Source: Allorhodopirellula solitaria (GTDB lineage Bacteria > Planctomycetota > Planctomycetia > Pirellulales > Pirellulaceae). From it: DNA of 64,000 nucleotides. The stretch spans positions 18,244-82,243 of the forward strand of contig NZ_SJPK01000017.1 of the NCBI RefSeq assembly GCF_007859855.1, given 5' to 3'. Under the pieces are notes generated by a model that was not told where the DNA came from, ran no database searches, and saw only the letters and a program-made list of their open reading frames with translations. Below, piece by piece: positions 24,611 to 32,997 of this stretch (position 1 is the stretch's first letter; each line of letters begins with the position of its first letter). A program made the translations under genes and the position numbers.

Positions 24611-25275
24611 GCACAGGGCATCACCCGTGCTAGCAGCAGATGGGTGGGAGCGTAGATGAAGGCTGGCAATCCCACCATCAAAGCCGTTAGCCATGCCCAA
24701 CCTGGCATCCAGGTTTGCGGCGCGTCGGCGCTCATGCCGTAGACATAGTTGACGTTGCGTGGTTGGTTGGCGAAATCCAACGCATCGCCCGGTGCAGGGA
24801 GGAGGAAGTATCCGATCAGCATCGCAGCCCACGCGGTCAGCGTCCACGCCCAAAACGCGCGCCGGTCGTAGCCGAGACGGTATACGATTACGAGCAGCAG
24901 GATCGGCAGCCAGAAGTGAAAAAACGACAGACCGCGGCCCATCAGTGAGATGTTGGGGTCGAACATGTAGTCCGTCATTCCTGTTAGCGGCAGGCCGACG
25001 AAATTTCCGAGAAAGTCGACCTGCCAGAGCAGTTGCGGCACGGCGATCCCCACCAATGCCATCGAGGCGAAGATCGACTTTTCGGTCCACACCGCCGCCA
25101 AGGTTAGGAACAGAGCGATGTCGCAGAAGTAGACGAAGTTGGTGGGACCGTACTCGATCCAGTAATACGGAACCAGGACCGCCATGAAAGCGGTGAATCC
25201 GATTTTCGCCACCAAGGCAGTGCGTTGCTTCGATCGAGTTTCGGTGGTCGATGTCATGAGAGGCACGTCCGTCAT
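24484..25275 (-). CDS. Multi-pass membrane protein of unknown function
   Basis: From the ATG at 25275 the product is 263 residues; ATG 25257 is an equal alternative. It has about six or seven hydrophobic helices (KIGFTAFMAVLVPYYWIEYG, FVYFCDIALFLTLAAVWTEK, LVGIAVPQLLWQVDFLGNFV, SFFHFWLPILLLVIVYRLGY, FWAWTLTAWAAMLIGYFLLP, WLTALMVGLPAFIYAPTHLL). Polar loops include GMTDYMFDPNISLMGRGL. It is a conserved-looking planctomycete membrane protein without a family I can name. The C-terminal 40 residues overlap the sulfatase coding region and may be partly fortuitous. Confidence 0.7.
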   Translation of the reverse strand: MTDVPLMTSTTETRSKQRTALVAKIGFTAFMAVLVPYYWIEYGPTNFVYFCDIALFLTLAAVWTEKSIFASMALVGIAVPQLLWQVDFLGNFVGLPLTGMTDYMFDPNISLMGRGLSFFHFWLPILLLVIVYRLGYDRRAFWAWTLTAWAAMLIGYFLLPAPGDALDFANQPRNVNYVYGMSADAPQTWMPGWAWLTALMVGLPAFIYAPTHLLLARVMPCAHSGSGRGCQESYIPALSPDQNGDDPQSGTVGSETSHSPSFR

Positions 25276-25623
25276 GGAGGAGTGGAAGCGAAAACCGCAA
25301 GAACGTTTCGCTGTTCTCACTGGTGACCGCTGACGGGGAAACACTGCGCCAGATCGCCTCAGTATTGCAAAAAAATCAACATGGATGTTGACCAAAGGAA
25401 ACGTGGAGCATTCCTCGCGACTGTTGTGGTCGGCCACGTAGGGTGTCGTAAGTCTCGTGCCGGTAGTGGTTTAGAGGCTGTTGAGTGTGTCTAGGGGGAG
25501 CCGGTGAGGAGAGCGGGCACGGCGAATGCACTTAGGGCGTGCGAGGCGGCTGTTGGTCACCGTGTGAGCCGACTCGGTTTTCGCTCCGCCGTCTGTTGTT
25601 TATCCCCGGTCTTTCGCCATCCT
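25276..25623. other. Intergenic region
   Basis: These 348 bases separate divergent genes and should hold both promoters. I see no RNA gene or repeat in them. The longer in-frame starts at 25437 (minus) and 25504 (plus) add residues with no signal or motif. Confidence 0.4.
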
Positions 25624-26502
25624 ATGCACGTCGTCAAGCTAGCCGAACTCGCCGCCGTGATGACTCACCACGGACCCGCTCTGTTGTACCGTCACGCGAG
25701 CGTGTCGCCGGAGGCTGTCAATTGCTATTGGACGGCATCGCGCCAACGATTGGAACTTTGGCACCAAGCATTGATTCGATTTCAACGAGCCAAGGACGAC
25801 GCCGATTCCAGTCGAGTTCAAGAGTGGTGGCAGGACCATATCGGCGTGGTCGAAGAAATCTTGGCGAGTGAGCTACTGACTCGCGTGATGGCTGCGATTG
25901 CCGACGGCAGTGACCGAGCCAGCGGTCGTGACGAGTTTTCTCCGATCGCCCAGGCCATCTATCTATCGCACTTGGAGGTTCGCAATCGAGTGCAGATGCT
26001 GCTTTTGGACCGCCGCGGGTGCAGTGTATCCGATGCGATGCGATTGAACCGACTCCGGCGTTTGGTCGAGCGATGGATTGATGTTCTGATCGGTGAGCTG
26101 GCTTGCTACGACGAAGAGCTGCTGCGATATGGTGTCGATGAAGAGCGGACGCGGTGTCATGCCGACGACTCCGACGGGTTGGCGTCTTCGCCTCAGCGGC
26201 AAATGGTCGGGTGTTTGATTCGCGCATCGATGACGGATTCAATCCAGCGTCGGGTCGCGGAGCGGGCTTCACTGCCTCTCGCAAACCAAGCCGTTGCTGA
26301 GAGTGTTTTATTGATGTTGCGTCCCGAGATGTTCGACAGCGTCGGTGTATTGAAGTCGCTCTGTTTGCACAGGATCGAAAATCAAGCCACTCGTACCGAT
26401 CAGATGATCGATGACTACCTGCGTCCCAATCTCGACGACTCGCCTACTGCCTCGGCGATTGACACCGTCAATGACACCGCATGGGCGCAGTGGTATCGGT
26501 AA
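25624..26502 (+). CDS. Conserved hypothetical helical protein next to a peptidase-ligase pair
   Basis: From ATG 25624 the product is 292 residues and almost wholly alpha-helical by pattern (SRQRLELWHQALIRFQRAKD, VVEEILASELLTRVMAAIAD, LRRLVERWIDVLIGELACYD). It has no signal peptide, no membrane helix and no catalytic motif that I know. The upstream in-frame start at 25504 would add 40 residues of poor quality. It lies 148 bases upstream of the metallopeptidase and may be functionally linked to it and to the ATP-grasp gene. I do not recognise the family. Confidence 0.65.
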   Translation: MHVVKLAELAAVMTHHGPALLYRHASVSPEAVNCYWTASRQRLELWHQALIRFQRAKDDADSSRVQEWWQDHIGVVEEILASELLTRVMAAIADGSDRASGRDEFSPIAQAIYLSHLEVRNRVQMLLLDRRGCSVSDAMRLNRLRRLVERWIDVLIGELACYDEELLRYGVDEERTRCHADDSDGLASSPQRQMVGCLIRASMTDSIQRRVAERASLPLANQAVAESVLLMLRPEMFDSVGVLKSLCLHRIENQATRTDQMIDDYLRPNLDDSPTASAIDTVNDTAWAQWYR

Positions 26503-26521
26503 ACCGTTAGGCAGGGGCGAA

Positions 26522-26540
26522 CCCACGTGGGATTTTTTTT
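26522..26540 (+). terminator. Possible short terminator
   Basis: The palindrome CCCACGTGGG is followed by A and eight T (26533-26540), 20 bases after the stop of the hypothetical helical gene. The stem can be only about three to four pairs with a loop, so this is a weak terminator at best. Confidence 0.35.
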
Positions 26541-26650
26541 AGCTCGAGCGGTATTGGGGGACAAACATGCCGCAGCATTGGAATACACTGCTGGCTGTAT
26601 GTTGACGCTTCACACCTCCTGTGCACCCGCTCATTGATTCTTAGTGCGAG

Positions 26651-27745
26651 ATGACCGGCCGAAAATCACGACGAACGCGAGTGGCCCTGCCCGAGCAATT
26701 GCCTTTGGCTCGCCGCAAAAACGTCCAGCAAGCCGACGATCAGCTTTTGCCGCTATCGGATGCCGAGTTGCTCGATCTGCGAATGAGCGATCTCAGGCTG
26801 ACCATTCGTGGCACGATTTTGGAAAAGCGCATTGCTCAGCTCAATGAGGAATTGGCTGCCCGAGGTTTGAAGTTCAAACCACACTTTTGGTTGAGTGAAG
26901 ATTGGTTTTCGCCTGATGATGTGCCCGGCATCGCGATCCCATTCTATTTGGCTCACCGCCGCTTGGTGCGTTTGGAACGCAAGCAGTTACTCGACGTCGA
27001 GGGTGGTACGCATGAATGGTGTATGAAAATTCTGCGTCACGAAACCGGACATGCCATCGATACGGCATTTCGGTTGCGGCGCCGGGCGATTTACCGCAAT
27101 GTCTTTGGGAGGTCGTCGGAACCTTATCCCGAGTCGTACCAACCAACACCCTCGAGCCGGGACTATGTTCATCATCTCGAGATGTGGTATGCGCAGTCGC
27201 ATCCGCTAGAGGATTTTGCCGAGACGTTTGCAGTTTGGTTGCGACCGGGTTCGCGGTGGCGCGCTCGCTATCGCGAGTGGCCGGCGATCAAGAAACTCGA
27301 GACGGTCGATGAACTGATGAGCTCGATTCAAGGCAAAAAGCCCGTCGTCCGGTCTCGCGCGACCGTTGACCCGTTGTCGCGACTGCGTAAGACTCTGCGG
27401 ACCCATTACCAACGCAAACGTGCGCACTATGGAGTCGATTTGCCGAGCGTGTATGACGGCGATCTGCGGCGTCTTTTTTCGGCAGATCCTGCGCATCGAC
27501 GCAACATGACCGCAGCCGCATTCCTGACCCGCATTCGCACCGAGTTGCACCGAACGGTTTCCAAATGGACGGGCCAGTATGCCTATACGATCGACCAGGT
27601 CGTTCAGGAGATGATCGAGAGATGCCGTGAGCTGAATTTGCGTTTAGGTGGACCGATCGAGGAAGTCAAACGGGACGCGATGATCTTGGTCGCAGTTCGC
27701 ACCACTAATTTTTTGCATGAGGGAGGCCATCGTGTCGCCATTTGA
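26651..27745 (+). CDS. Putative zinc-dependent metallopeptidase
   Basis: The 364-residue protein contains HETGHAIDTAF (about residue 134), a HExxH-like gluzincin motif, and a downstream 'PLEDFAETFAVWL' (about 180) that fits the third metal ligand of the 'putative zinc-binding metallopeptidase' families. There is no signal peptide, so it is cytoplasmic or exported by another route. The C-terminal half is basic and helical. It is followed after 24 bases by the ATP-grasp ligase gene, with which it very likely forms an operon. A peptidase paired with a peptide-type ligase suggests making and maturing or degrading a small peptide-like product; that is inference. Confidence 0.75.
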   Translation: MTGRKSRRTRVALPEQLPLARRKNVQQADDQLLPLSDAELLDLRMSDLRLTIRGTILEKRIAQLNEELAARGLKFKPHFWLSEDWFSPDDVPGIAIPFYLAHRRLVRLERKQLLDVEGGTHEWCMKILRHETGHAIDTAFRLRRRAIYRNVFGRSSEPYPESYQPTPSSRDYVHHLEMWYAQSHPLEDFAETFAVWLRPGSRWRARYREWPAIKKLETVDELMSSIQGKKPVVRSRATVDPLSRLRKTLRTHYQRKRAHYGVDLPSVYDGDLRRLFSADPAHRRNMTAAAFLTRIRTELHRTVSKWTGQYAYTIDQVVQEMIERCRELNLRLGGPIEEVKRDAMILVAVRTTNFLHEGGHRVAI

Positions 27746-27769
27746 ACACCGCCCCCACTTGAGGCCGAT

Positions 27770-28795
27770 ATGAGCAAACTGCGCGTATTGGTATTGGTTC
27801 GGGACGGCCACGTGCCTCCTGAGTCCCTCCACGGAATTGATGAGAAGGAGTGGGGAGCATGGAAGGCAGAGTTTGATATCTGTGAAACCCTGCGTGGGCT
27901 CGGTCACGAAGTGCTGCCGCTCGGCCTCTACGATGATTTGGGACCGATCCGGAAAGCTCTCAGAGAGTTTGAGCCGGACATCACCTACATGCTGCTCGAA
28001 GAATTCCACGGAGTGGTGACCTACGACTTCGCGGTGATCAGTTATCTCGAATTGATGCAGCAGCCCTACACAGGCTGCAATCCACGGGGGTTGCTATTGA
28101 GCAAGGACAAGGCGCTGTCGAAGAAAATACTTGCCTATCACCGAATCCCAACGCCTCGGTTTGCTGTTTTCAAGCAGGGCCGTGCGGTCCGGCGTCCCAA
28201 GCGGCTGACCTTTCCGCTGTTCGTCAAATCGGTGACTGAGGACGCGTCGTTCGCGATCTCGCAAGCTTCACTGGTCCACAACGACGAGGCCTTGGCCGAG
28301 CGTGTTGCGTTCGTCCATGAGAAAGCAGACGACGATGCGCTCGTTGAACAATACATCGACGGACGCGAAATTTACTGTGGAGTACTCGGCAATGATCGTT
28401 TGGTTTGTTTCCCCGCGTGGGAAATGGATTTTGGTAGCATGCCCGACGACGCCGCCCCGATCGCGACGAGCCGTGTGAAGTGGGATCTCAACTACCAGGA
28501 GCGACATCAGATCACCACGCACGCGGCCAAGGACCTCGATCCAGCGATGGAGCAGAAGATCGCCAAGCTGTGCAAGCGAACCTATCGCGCCCTCAGCATG
28601 AGCGGTTATGGCCGCATGGACCTTCGTTTGACGCCGGGTGGAGAGATTTTCGTGATCGAAGCCAACGCCAACCCGAATATCGAGTACGGCGAAGATTTCG
28701 CGGAGTCCGCTGAGGCCGCAGGAATCTCCTACGAAGCTTTGATTCAACGAATCCTCAACCTCGGGCTCAACCACAAAGCAGCCTGGATGGCCTGA
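27770..28795 (+). CDS. ATP-grasp ligase (D-alanine--D-alanine ligase-like / RimK-like)
   Basis: The 341-residue enzyme has an N-terminal preATP-grasp fold (RVLVLVRDGHVPP...LEEFHGVVTYDFAVISYLELM) and 'GCNPRGLLLSKDKALSKKIL'. The ATP-grasp core follows (PLFVKSVTEDASFAIS; LVEQYIDGREIYCGVLG), with the metal-binding 'GYGRMDLRLTPGGEIFVIEA' followed by 'NANPNIEYGEDFA'. It joins carboxylates to amines, but the long insertion with EMDFG..PDDAAPIATSRVKW departs from true Ddl enzymes, so cell-wall D-Ala-D-Ala synthesis is unlikely to be its role. It is coupled to the metallopeptidase gene and has TTGAGG before its ATG. Confidence 0.82.
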   Translation: MSKLRVLVLVRDGHVPPESLHGIDEKEWGAWKAEFDICETLRGLGHEVLPLGLYDDLGPIRKALREFEPDITYMLLEEFHGVVTYDFAVISYLELMQQPYTGCNPRGLLLSKDKALSKKILAYHRIPTPRFAVFKQGRAVRRPKRLTFPLFVKSVTEDASFAISQASLVHNDEALAERVAFVHEKADDDALVEQYIDGREIYCGVLGNDRLVCFPAWEMDFGSMPDDAAPIATSRVKWDLNYQERHQITTHAAKDLDPAMEQKIAKLCKRTYRALSMSGYGRMDLRLTPGGEIFVIEANANPNIEYGEDFAESAEAAGISYEALIQRILNLGLNHKAAWMA

Positions 28796-28838
28796 GGCCA
28801 GCCAGGGCTTGGCTGGGGGCTCACTCGTGGTTGGGGGC

Positions 28839-30173
28839 TCACTCGTGGCGGAGGGCGTCGATTGGGTTCATGCGGGCGGCGCGGATAGCGGGATAGAGAC
28901 CGCTACCGAGCCCCACGGCAACGGCGATGAATACGGCCAGTGGGATGGTTTCCATCACGATCGTGGGTTGAGAATCACGGATGGCACTGGGCAATACCGC
29001 GAACTGTTCCGGGAAGCCCTGTTCGATCATCAGCATCGCCCCGCGGTAAAGTGGTGGTCCAGCGAACCCGAGTAAGATTCCGAGTGCGGCTCCGGCGAAT
29101 GAGAGCAAGATCGTCTCCACAAGAAACTGCCGCACGATATCACGCCGCCGAGCTCCAAGAGCACGCCGGATCCCAATTTCCCGGGTCCGCTCGGTGACAC
29201 TGGCGAGCATAATATTCATGATCCCGATGCCGCCCACGAGCAGCGAAATGCAGGCGATTAAAACGCCGATCCCTAAAAACATCAGTCGCAGGTTTCGCGC
29301 TTGCTCGAGCAGTTCGAGCGGCACGACGACAGCGATGTCGCCTGCCTCTTGATGCTTCGGGGCCAAAATGTCCTCGATCACCTTGGCGGTCGGACGCACT
29401 TGGCTGACGCGCTGGACCTGCATCGTGATCTGGTTGAGTTCCATGATCTCGATCTGAAACTGGCCGCTTCGCCGAGTCACGATCGTATCCCCGATGCGCT
29501 TCTGCATGGTTTCGATCGGAATGTAGACGTCTCGATTAAAGTCTTGGGAATCGAGCGAACCACCGATAGCTGCCGAGGCGCTGCGTGATTCGAGCACTCC
29601 GACGATGCGGTAGTAGTCGGTATGCTCGGGAACGTAAATACGTTTCCCTACCGCATCTTCGAAGGGGAACAGTTTTTCAGCGATACCCGCAGCGATGACG
29701 CAGACGTTCTCTGCACGAGCGCCGTCAGCATCGGTGAGGAATCGCCCGCCTCGCTTTCTGAGTTCTAGCTGGTTGACGGTTTTGTATCCGGGCGTGCACC
29801 CGACGAGCCGTCCGGACGCGAGTTCATCGCCGTGCGTGAACTGTCGTTTGATTTCGCGAATCGGGATCGCCCGATCAATCATCGGGAGGGTCGCGACGAT
29901 TTGGTCGAATTCGCTGCGTGACAATCCGTATTTGGATGCGTCGGAACCGGCGAGTTTTTCTTCGGGTGGCTTGACCGAGCGGACGATGATCGTGGTCGCA
30001 CCGAGCGATTCGATCTGCTTTTGCACTTGGTCACTAGCGCCCTGGCTGATGGCCGTCAAAACGATCACCGACCAGACCCCGATCAAGATGCCGAGCATCG
30101 TCAGGCCGGTGCGAAGAGGGTGCAGCGTCAAGCTCTTGACGCCCATGCGGATTGTTCGCAACCACATTAACAT
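28839..30173 (-). CDS. MacB-like ABC transporter permease
   Basis: This 444-residue permease has one N-terminal helix (TMLGILIGVWSVIVLTAISQ), a MacB-type periplasmic domain (about 45-290; 'KRIYVPEHTDYYRIVGVLES', 'NRDVYIPIETMQKRIG') and three C-terminal helices. The FtsX-type segment 'SVTERTREIGIRRALGARRR' follows the first of these, as is typical. It is the third gene of an adaptor-ATPase-permease set, 13 bases after the ATPase gene. MacB-type systems drive export from the periplasm by mechanotransmission rather than transport through the membrane part. The substrate (antimicrobial, lipoprotein or peptide) cannot be told from sequence. Confidence 0.9.
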   Translation of the reverse strand: MLMWLRTIRMGVKSLTLHPLRTGLTMLGILIGVWSVIVLTAISQGASDQVQKQIESLGATTIIVRSVKPPEEKLAGSDASKYGLSRSEFDQIVATLPMIDRAIPIREIKRQFTHGDELASGRLVGCTPGYKTVNQLELRKRGGRFLTDADGARAENVCVIAAGIAEKLFPFEDAVGKRIYVPEHTDYYRIVGVLESRSASAAIGGSLDSQDFNRDVYIPIETMQKRIGDTIVTRRSGQFQIEIMELNQITMQVQRVSQVRPTAKVIEDILAPKHQEAGDIAVVVPLELLEQARNLRLMFLGIGVLIACISLLVGGIGIMNIMLASVTERTREIGIRRALGARRRDIVRQFLVETILLSFAGAALGILLGFAGPPLYRGAMLMIEQGFPEQFAVLPSAIRDSQPTIVMETIPLAVFIAVAVGLGSGLYPAIRAARMNPIDALRHE

Positions 30174-30186
30174 TGGTCAACGGCCT

Positions 30187-31053
30187 TCATGAGAGTCCTT
30201 GTTTGTTTTTAACCGCGAGCGCTGCGGCGGCTTGAAGCTCACGGGCGGATTGGCGTTGCTCGTCGCTAACGGGTTCATCGCTGTGCAGCATCCCATCTTT
30301 GAGTCGGATGATCCGGCGAGCTCGTTCGGCAACGTCGTCCTCGTGAGTCACCAGGATGATGGTACGACCTTCCCCATTGAGTTGATCGAAGAGGGCCAGG
30401 ATCTCGTCCGTCGTGACACTGTCGAGGTTACCGGTCGGTTCGTCGGCCAGGATAAAGTAGGGGTCGTTGACGAGACTGCGGGCGATCGCGACCCGCTGCT
30501 GTTGTCCACCGGAGAGTTGATTGGGTCGGTGATCGAGCCGGTCGGCCAACCCCACGCGTTCGGCCAAGTCGACAGCGCGAGCATACTCCTTGGGACCGAG
30601 CAGGCCTTGGTAGTAGAGTGGGACTTGAATGTTCTCAACGACGGTGAGCTGCTGGATCAGGTTGTAGGACTGGAAGACGAACCCGATCCGACGGCTGCGA
30701 ATATCCGCCAATTGGTCGTCTGTCATCAGACTGATATTGTCTTTCCCGAGCATGAGACTGCCCGATGTCGGTTGGTCGAGGCAACCGAGCATGTTCAGCA
30801 GCGTACTCTTGCCGCTGCCCGACGGACCCATGATGGCGACATAGTCGCCCTGAGGAACGTCAAAGGAGACGCCACGCAGAGCCCGGACGGTCTCGCTCTT
30901 GAGAACGTATTCTTTGGTCAGGGCATCAATGCGCGTAGCGAGCTTGGCGGTCGAAGTCGGCTTTTCAGCAGCGGGCGAGGCGGTAGGAATGGGCACGTCG
31001 GGAGATATAGGCACAGGTGCTGGCGGATTGGAATGCAGCAGGAAATTTTTCAT
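30187..31053 (-). CDS. MacB/LolD-type ABC transporter ATPase
   Basis: The 288-residue ATPase shows Walker A GPSGSGKST, the Q-loop 'FVFQSYNLIQQLTVVENIQV', the signature LSGGQQQRVAIARSL, Walker B 'YFILADEPTGNLDS' and the H-loop 'IILVTHEDDVAERA'. An unusual Pro/Ala/Thr-rich extension of about 40 residues precedes the nucleotide domain. Its ATG overlaps the stop of the HlyD-type gene by 4 bases, so the set is translationally coupled. The permease in this system has no ATPase domain of its own, unlike E. coli MacB, so this subunit provides the energy. Confidence 0.93.
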   Translation of the reverse strand: MKNFLLHSNPPAPVPISPDVPIPTASPAAEKPTSTAKLATRIDALTKEYVLKSETVRALRGVSFDVPQGDYVAIMGPSGSGKSTLLNMLGCLDQPTSGSLMLGKDNISLMTDDQLADIRSRRIGFVFQSYNLIQQLTVVENIQVPLYYQGLLGPKEYARAVDLAERVGLADRLDHRPNQLSGGQQQRVAIARSLVNDPYFILADEPTGNLDSVTTDEILALFDQLNGEGRTIILVTHEDDVAERARRIIRLKDGMLHSDEPVSDEQRQSARELQAAAALAVKNKQGLS

Positions 31054-32666
31054 GCGGCCGGTTGATCGGATTTTTCGGCTTTCAGATCCGCCGTTTCCTT
31101 GGCATCGCCCCGGTTCGCTGCGGGCGTCGATTGGACACCGGGCTGAGCGTCACCTCGCGGGGCATTCTCGGACATGTTGTCCTTGGCGGCGGCAACCGAT
31201 CCCGGCCGACGAATCATGTCGCTGTTGTCCTCGGCTTCGACCTCCGGCAAATTCATCAGCGACAGATGTTGACGAAGATTCAGCACGGCTTTCTCGCCTG
31301 GGTTAAGCCCCTCGGTGATGCTCGCCATGGTGTCGTTGGTAGCCGAGATCTCCACTTCGCGAGTTTCGAAGCTTTGGGCTCCTGTTTGGACCAACGCGAA
31401 CATGTTTTTATCGTGTTCGTAGACAGCCTGGATAGGGACCTGTATCGCCTCGGGAATCTGTTCGACGAACACCTCGACGGCGGCAGTCATGCCGGTGCGA
31501 ATGTGATCAGGTGGATCGGTGATTTCAACGATCACCCCGTACTCTTTAATCGATGAGCTGAACCAGCTGCCTGGTTCGGCATAGCGGTTGACTTTCGCGA
31601 CGTGCCCCTTGAGCATCAGAGACGACAGGGCATCGATGCGAATCTTTGCAGGCATGCCTTTTTCAAGCAGCGTGATGCGAGATTCATTCACGTTGCAGCG
31701 AACTTGCATTTTGGTTGGGTCGGGCAAGCGGATGAGTGTTTGGCGTTCACGGACGACCGCGCCAGCTTCGACAACGAACTCCGAATCGCCGCGGCGGCTT
31801 TGTTTATTGGCATGCACGACCACGCCATCGGTCGGCGCCACCATCACGCAACTCGCAATCTGCTGCTCAATCTGCTTGTACTCGAGCTTTTCCTCGGAGA
31901 GTTTTTCGCGGGCCGCGGTCAAACCAGCCTTCGCTGCTTCGATATCACTATCGAACTGCACAAGCATCTTCCGCTTGGTCAGATCTTGGAGTACCCGGAG
32001 CCGACCTTTCGCCGCATCGAGTTGGTTTCGTGTATTGGCGAGAGCAAACTTGTCCGCCTCGAGTTGAAGTGAATTGACGAGTCCCTTGGCGACGAGTCGC
32101 TCGCTACTCTCGAGTGCGAGTTGAGCCTTCCGCATCTCCTGTTCGGCGATCGCCATCTCACTGAGGATCGCTTTCTCTTCAGTTTGAAACAAACCTTCGA
32201 GGTATTCTTCCCGAGAAATCGTGGCCTGTTCCAACAACGCATCTGCCGTCGCCACAGCGGCTTCTGCGGTGATCACTTCGAGCCGATTCTCTTTTAACTC
32301 AATTTCGAGATTGGACGAATCCAACTCGACGAGCTTGTCGCCTGTGCGAACGTGGGTCCCTTCATCGATGACCCACAAAATTGCGGTGCCCGTATTGCCG
32401 CGAGACTCAATCTCGCAAACCACTTCCGTATTGCTGCTACTCTCGATTTCACCCTGCTCGACGATAGTGTGGTCAAACGAACCCTGCGTGACCTCACTGA
32501 TGAGCAGGTCGTCAGGCGAAATCAGCGTTTGCTGTGTCTGATAGGTATCGTAAGCGTACCAACCGGCGCCACCGAGAATCGCCAACACCACGAGCAGGAT
32601 CGTTTTCGCTCCGCCGCGACGGGCGTGGGTGGGTGGGCGGAAGCGGGGCGAGATGACGGGATGCAT
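31050..32666 (-). CDS. HlyD/MacA-type membrane fusion protein
   Basis: I use ATG 32666; ATG 32702 would add 12 residues. The product is 538 residues with a membrane anchor (KTILLVVLAILGGAGWYAYD). A split lipoyl domain follows (FDHTIVEQGEIESSSNTEVV; then ASCVMVAPTDGVVVHANKQS), with a long coiled-coil hairpin between its halves (about residues 100-260). Beta-barrel and membrane-proximal domains come next. A charged C-terminal tail of about 75 residues (DNSDMIRRPGSVAAAKDN to the end) is longer than in the family. It links the ABC permease to an outer-membrane or cell-wall exit. It is the first gene of the three-gene export operon. Confidence 0.88.
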   Translation of the reverse strand: MHPVISPRFRPPTHARRGGAKTILLVVLAILGGAGWYAYDTYQTQQTLISPDDLLISEVTQGSFDHTIVEQGEIESSSNTEVVCEIESRGNTGTAILWVIDEGTHVRTGDKLVELDSSNLEIELKENRLEVITAEAAVATADALLEQATISREEYLEGLFQTEEKAILSEMAIAEQEMRKAQLALESSERLVAKGLVNSLQLEADKFALANTRNQLDAAKGRLRVLQDLTKRKMLVQFDSDIEAAKAGLTAAREKLSEEKLEYKQIEQQIASCVMVAPTDGVVVHANKQSRRGDSEFVVEAGAVVRERQTLIRLPDPTKMQVRCNVNESRITLLEKGMPAKIRIDALSSLMLKGHVAKVNRYAEPGSWFSSSIKEYGVIVEITDPPDHIRTGMTAAVEVFVEQIPEAIQVPIQAVYEHDKNMFALVQTGAQSFETREVEISATNDTMASITEGLNPGEKAVLNLRQHLSLMNLPEVEAEDNSDMIRRPGSVAAAKDNMSENAPRGDAQPGVQSTPAANRGDAKETADLKAEKSDQPAA

Positions 32667-32997
32667 GGTGAAGTGGTGGGGAGAGAGGGGAGGGGCGAGC
32701 ATGCGAGGAATCCTGGTCGCTCGATATCGATGGACCCGATCGAGTTCTTTCTTGGGTCGAGTGACGGGCCGACACCTGCGGTGGGATGCGACGACGGCAG
32801 CAGCAAACCACTCATTTCGGCCACAGTGTTCCTCGCCGGGACCGCAGCCTGGTTGAAACCCCGGACCGCGTTGAACCGATCGGTGGTTTCTACGAAACTC
32901 GATTGAAAAATATCACTCAAATATCGCGGGAAGCCAGTAAGGTTGCTCGAACTTCCCTTAAGCGATGTTTCTGGAGTGGTGGGTTCCGAATATTCGC
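32667..32997 (-). other. Intergenic region before the export operon
   Basis: These 331 bases lie between the UDP-sugar pyrophosphorylase stop and the HlyD start. I see no gene, repeat or RNA. The operon promoter should be here. Confidence 0.4.
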
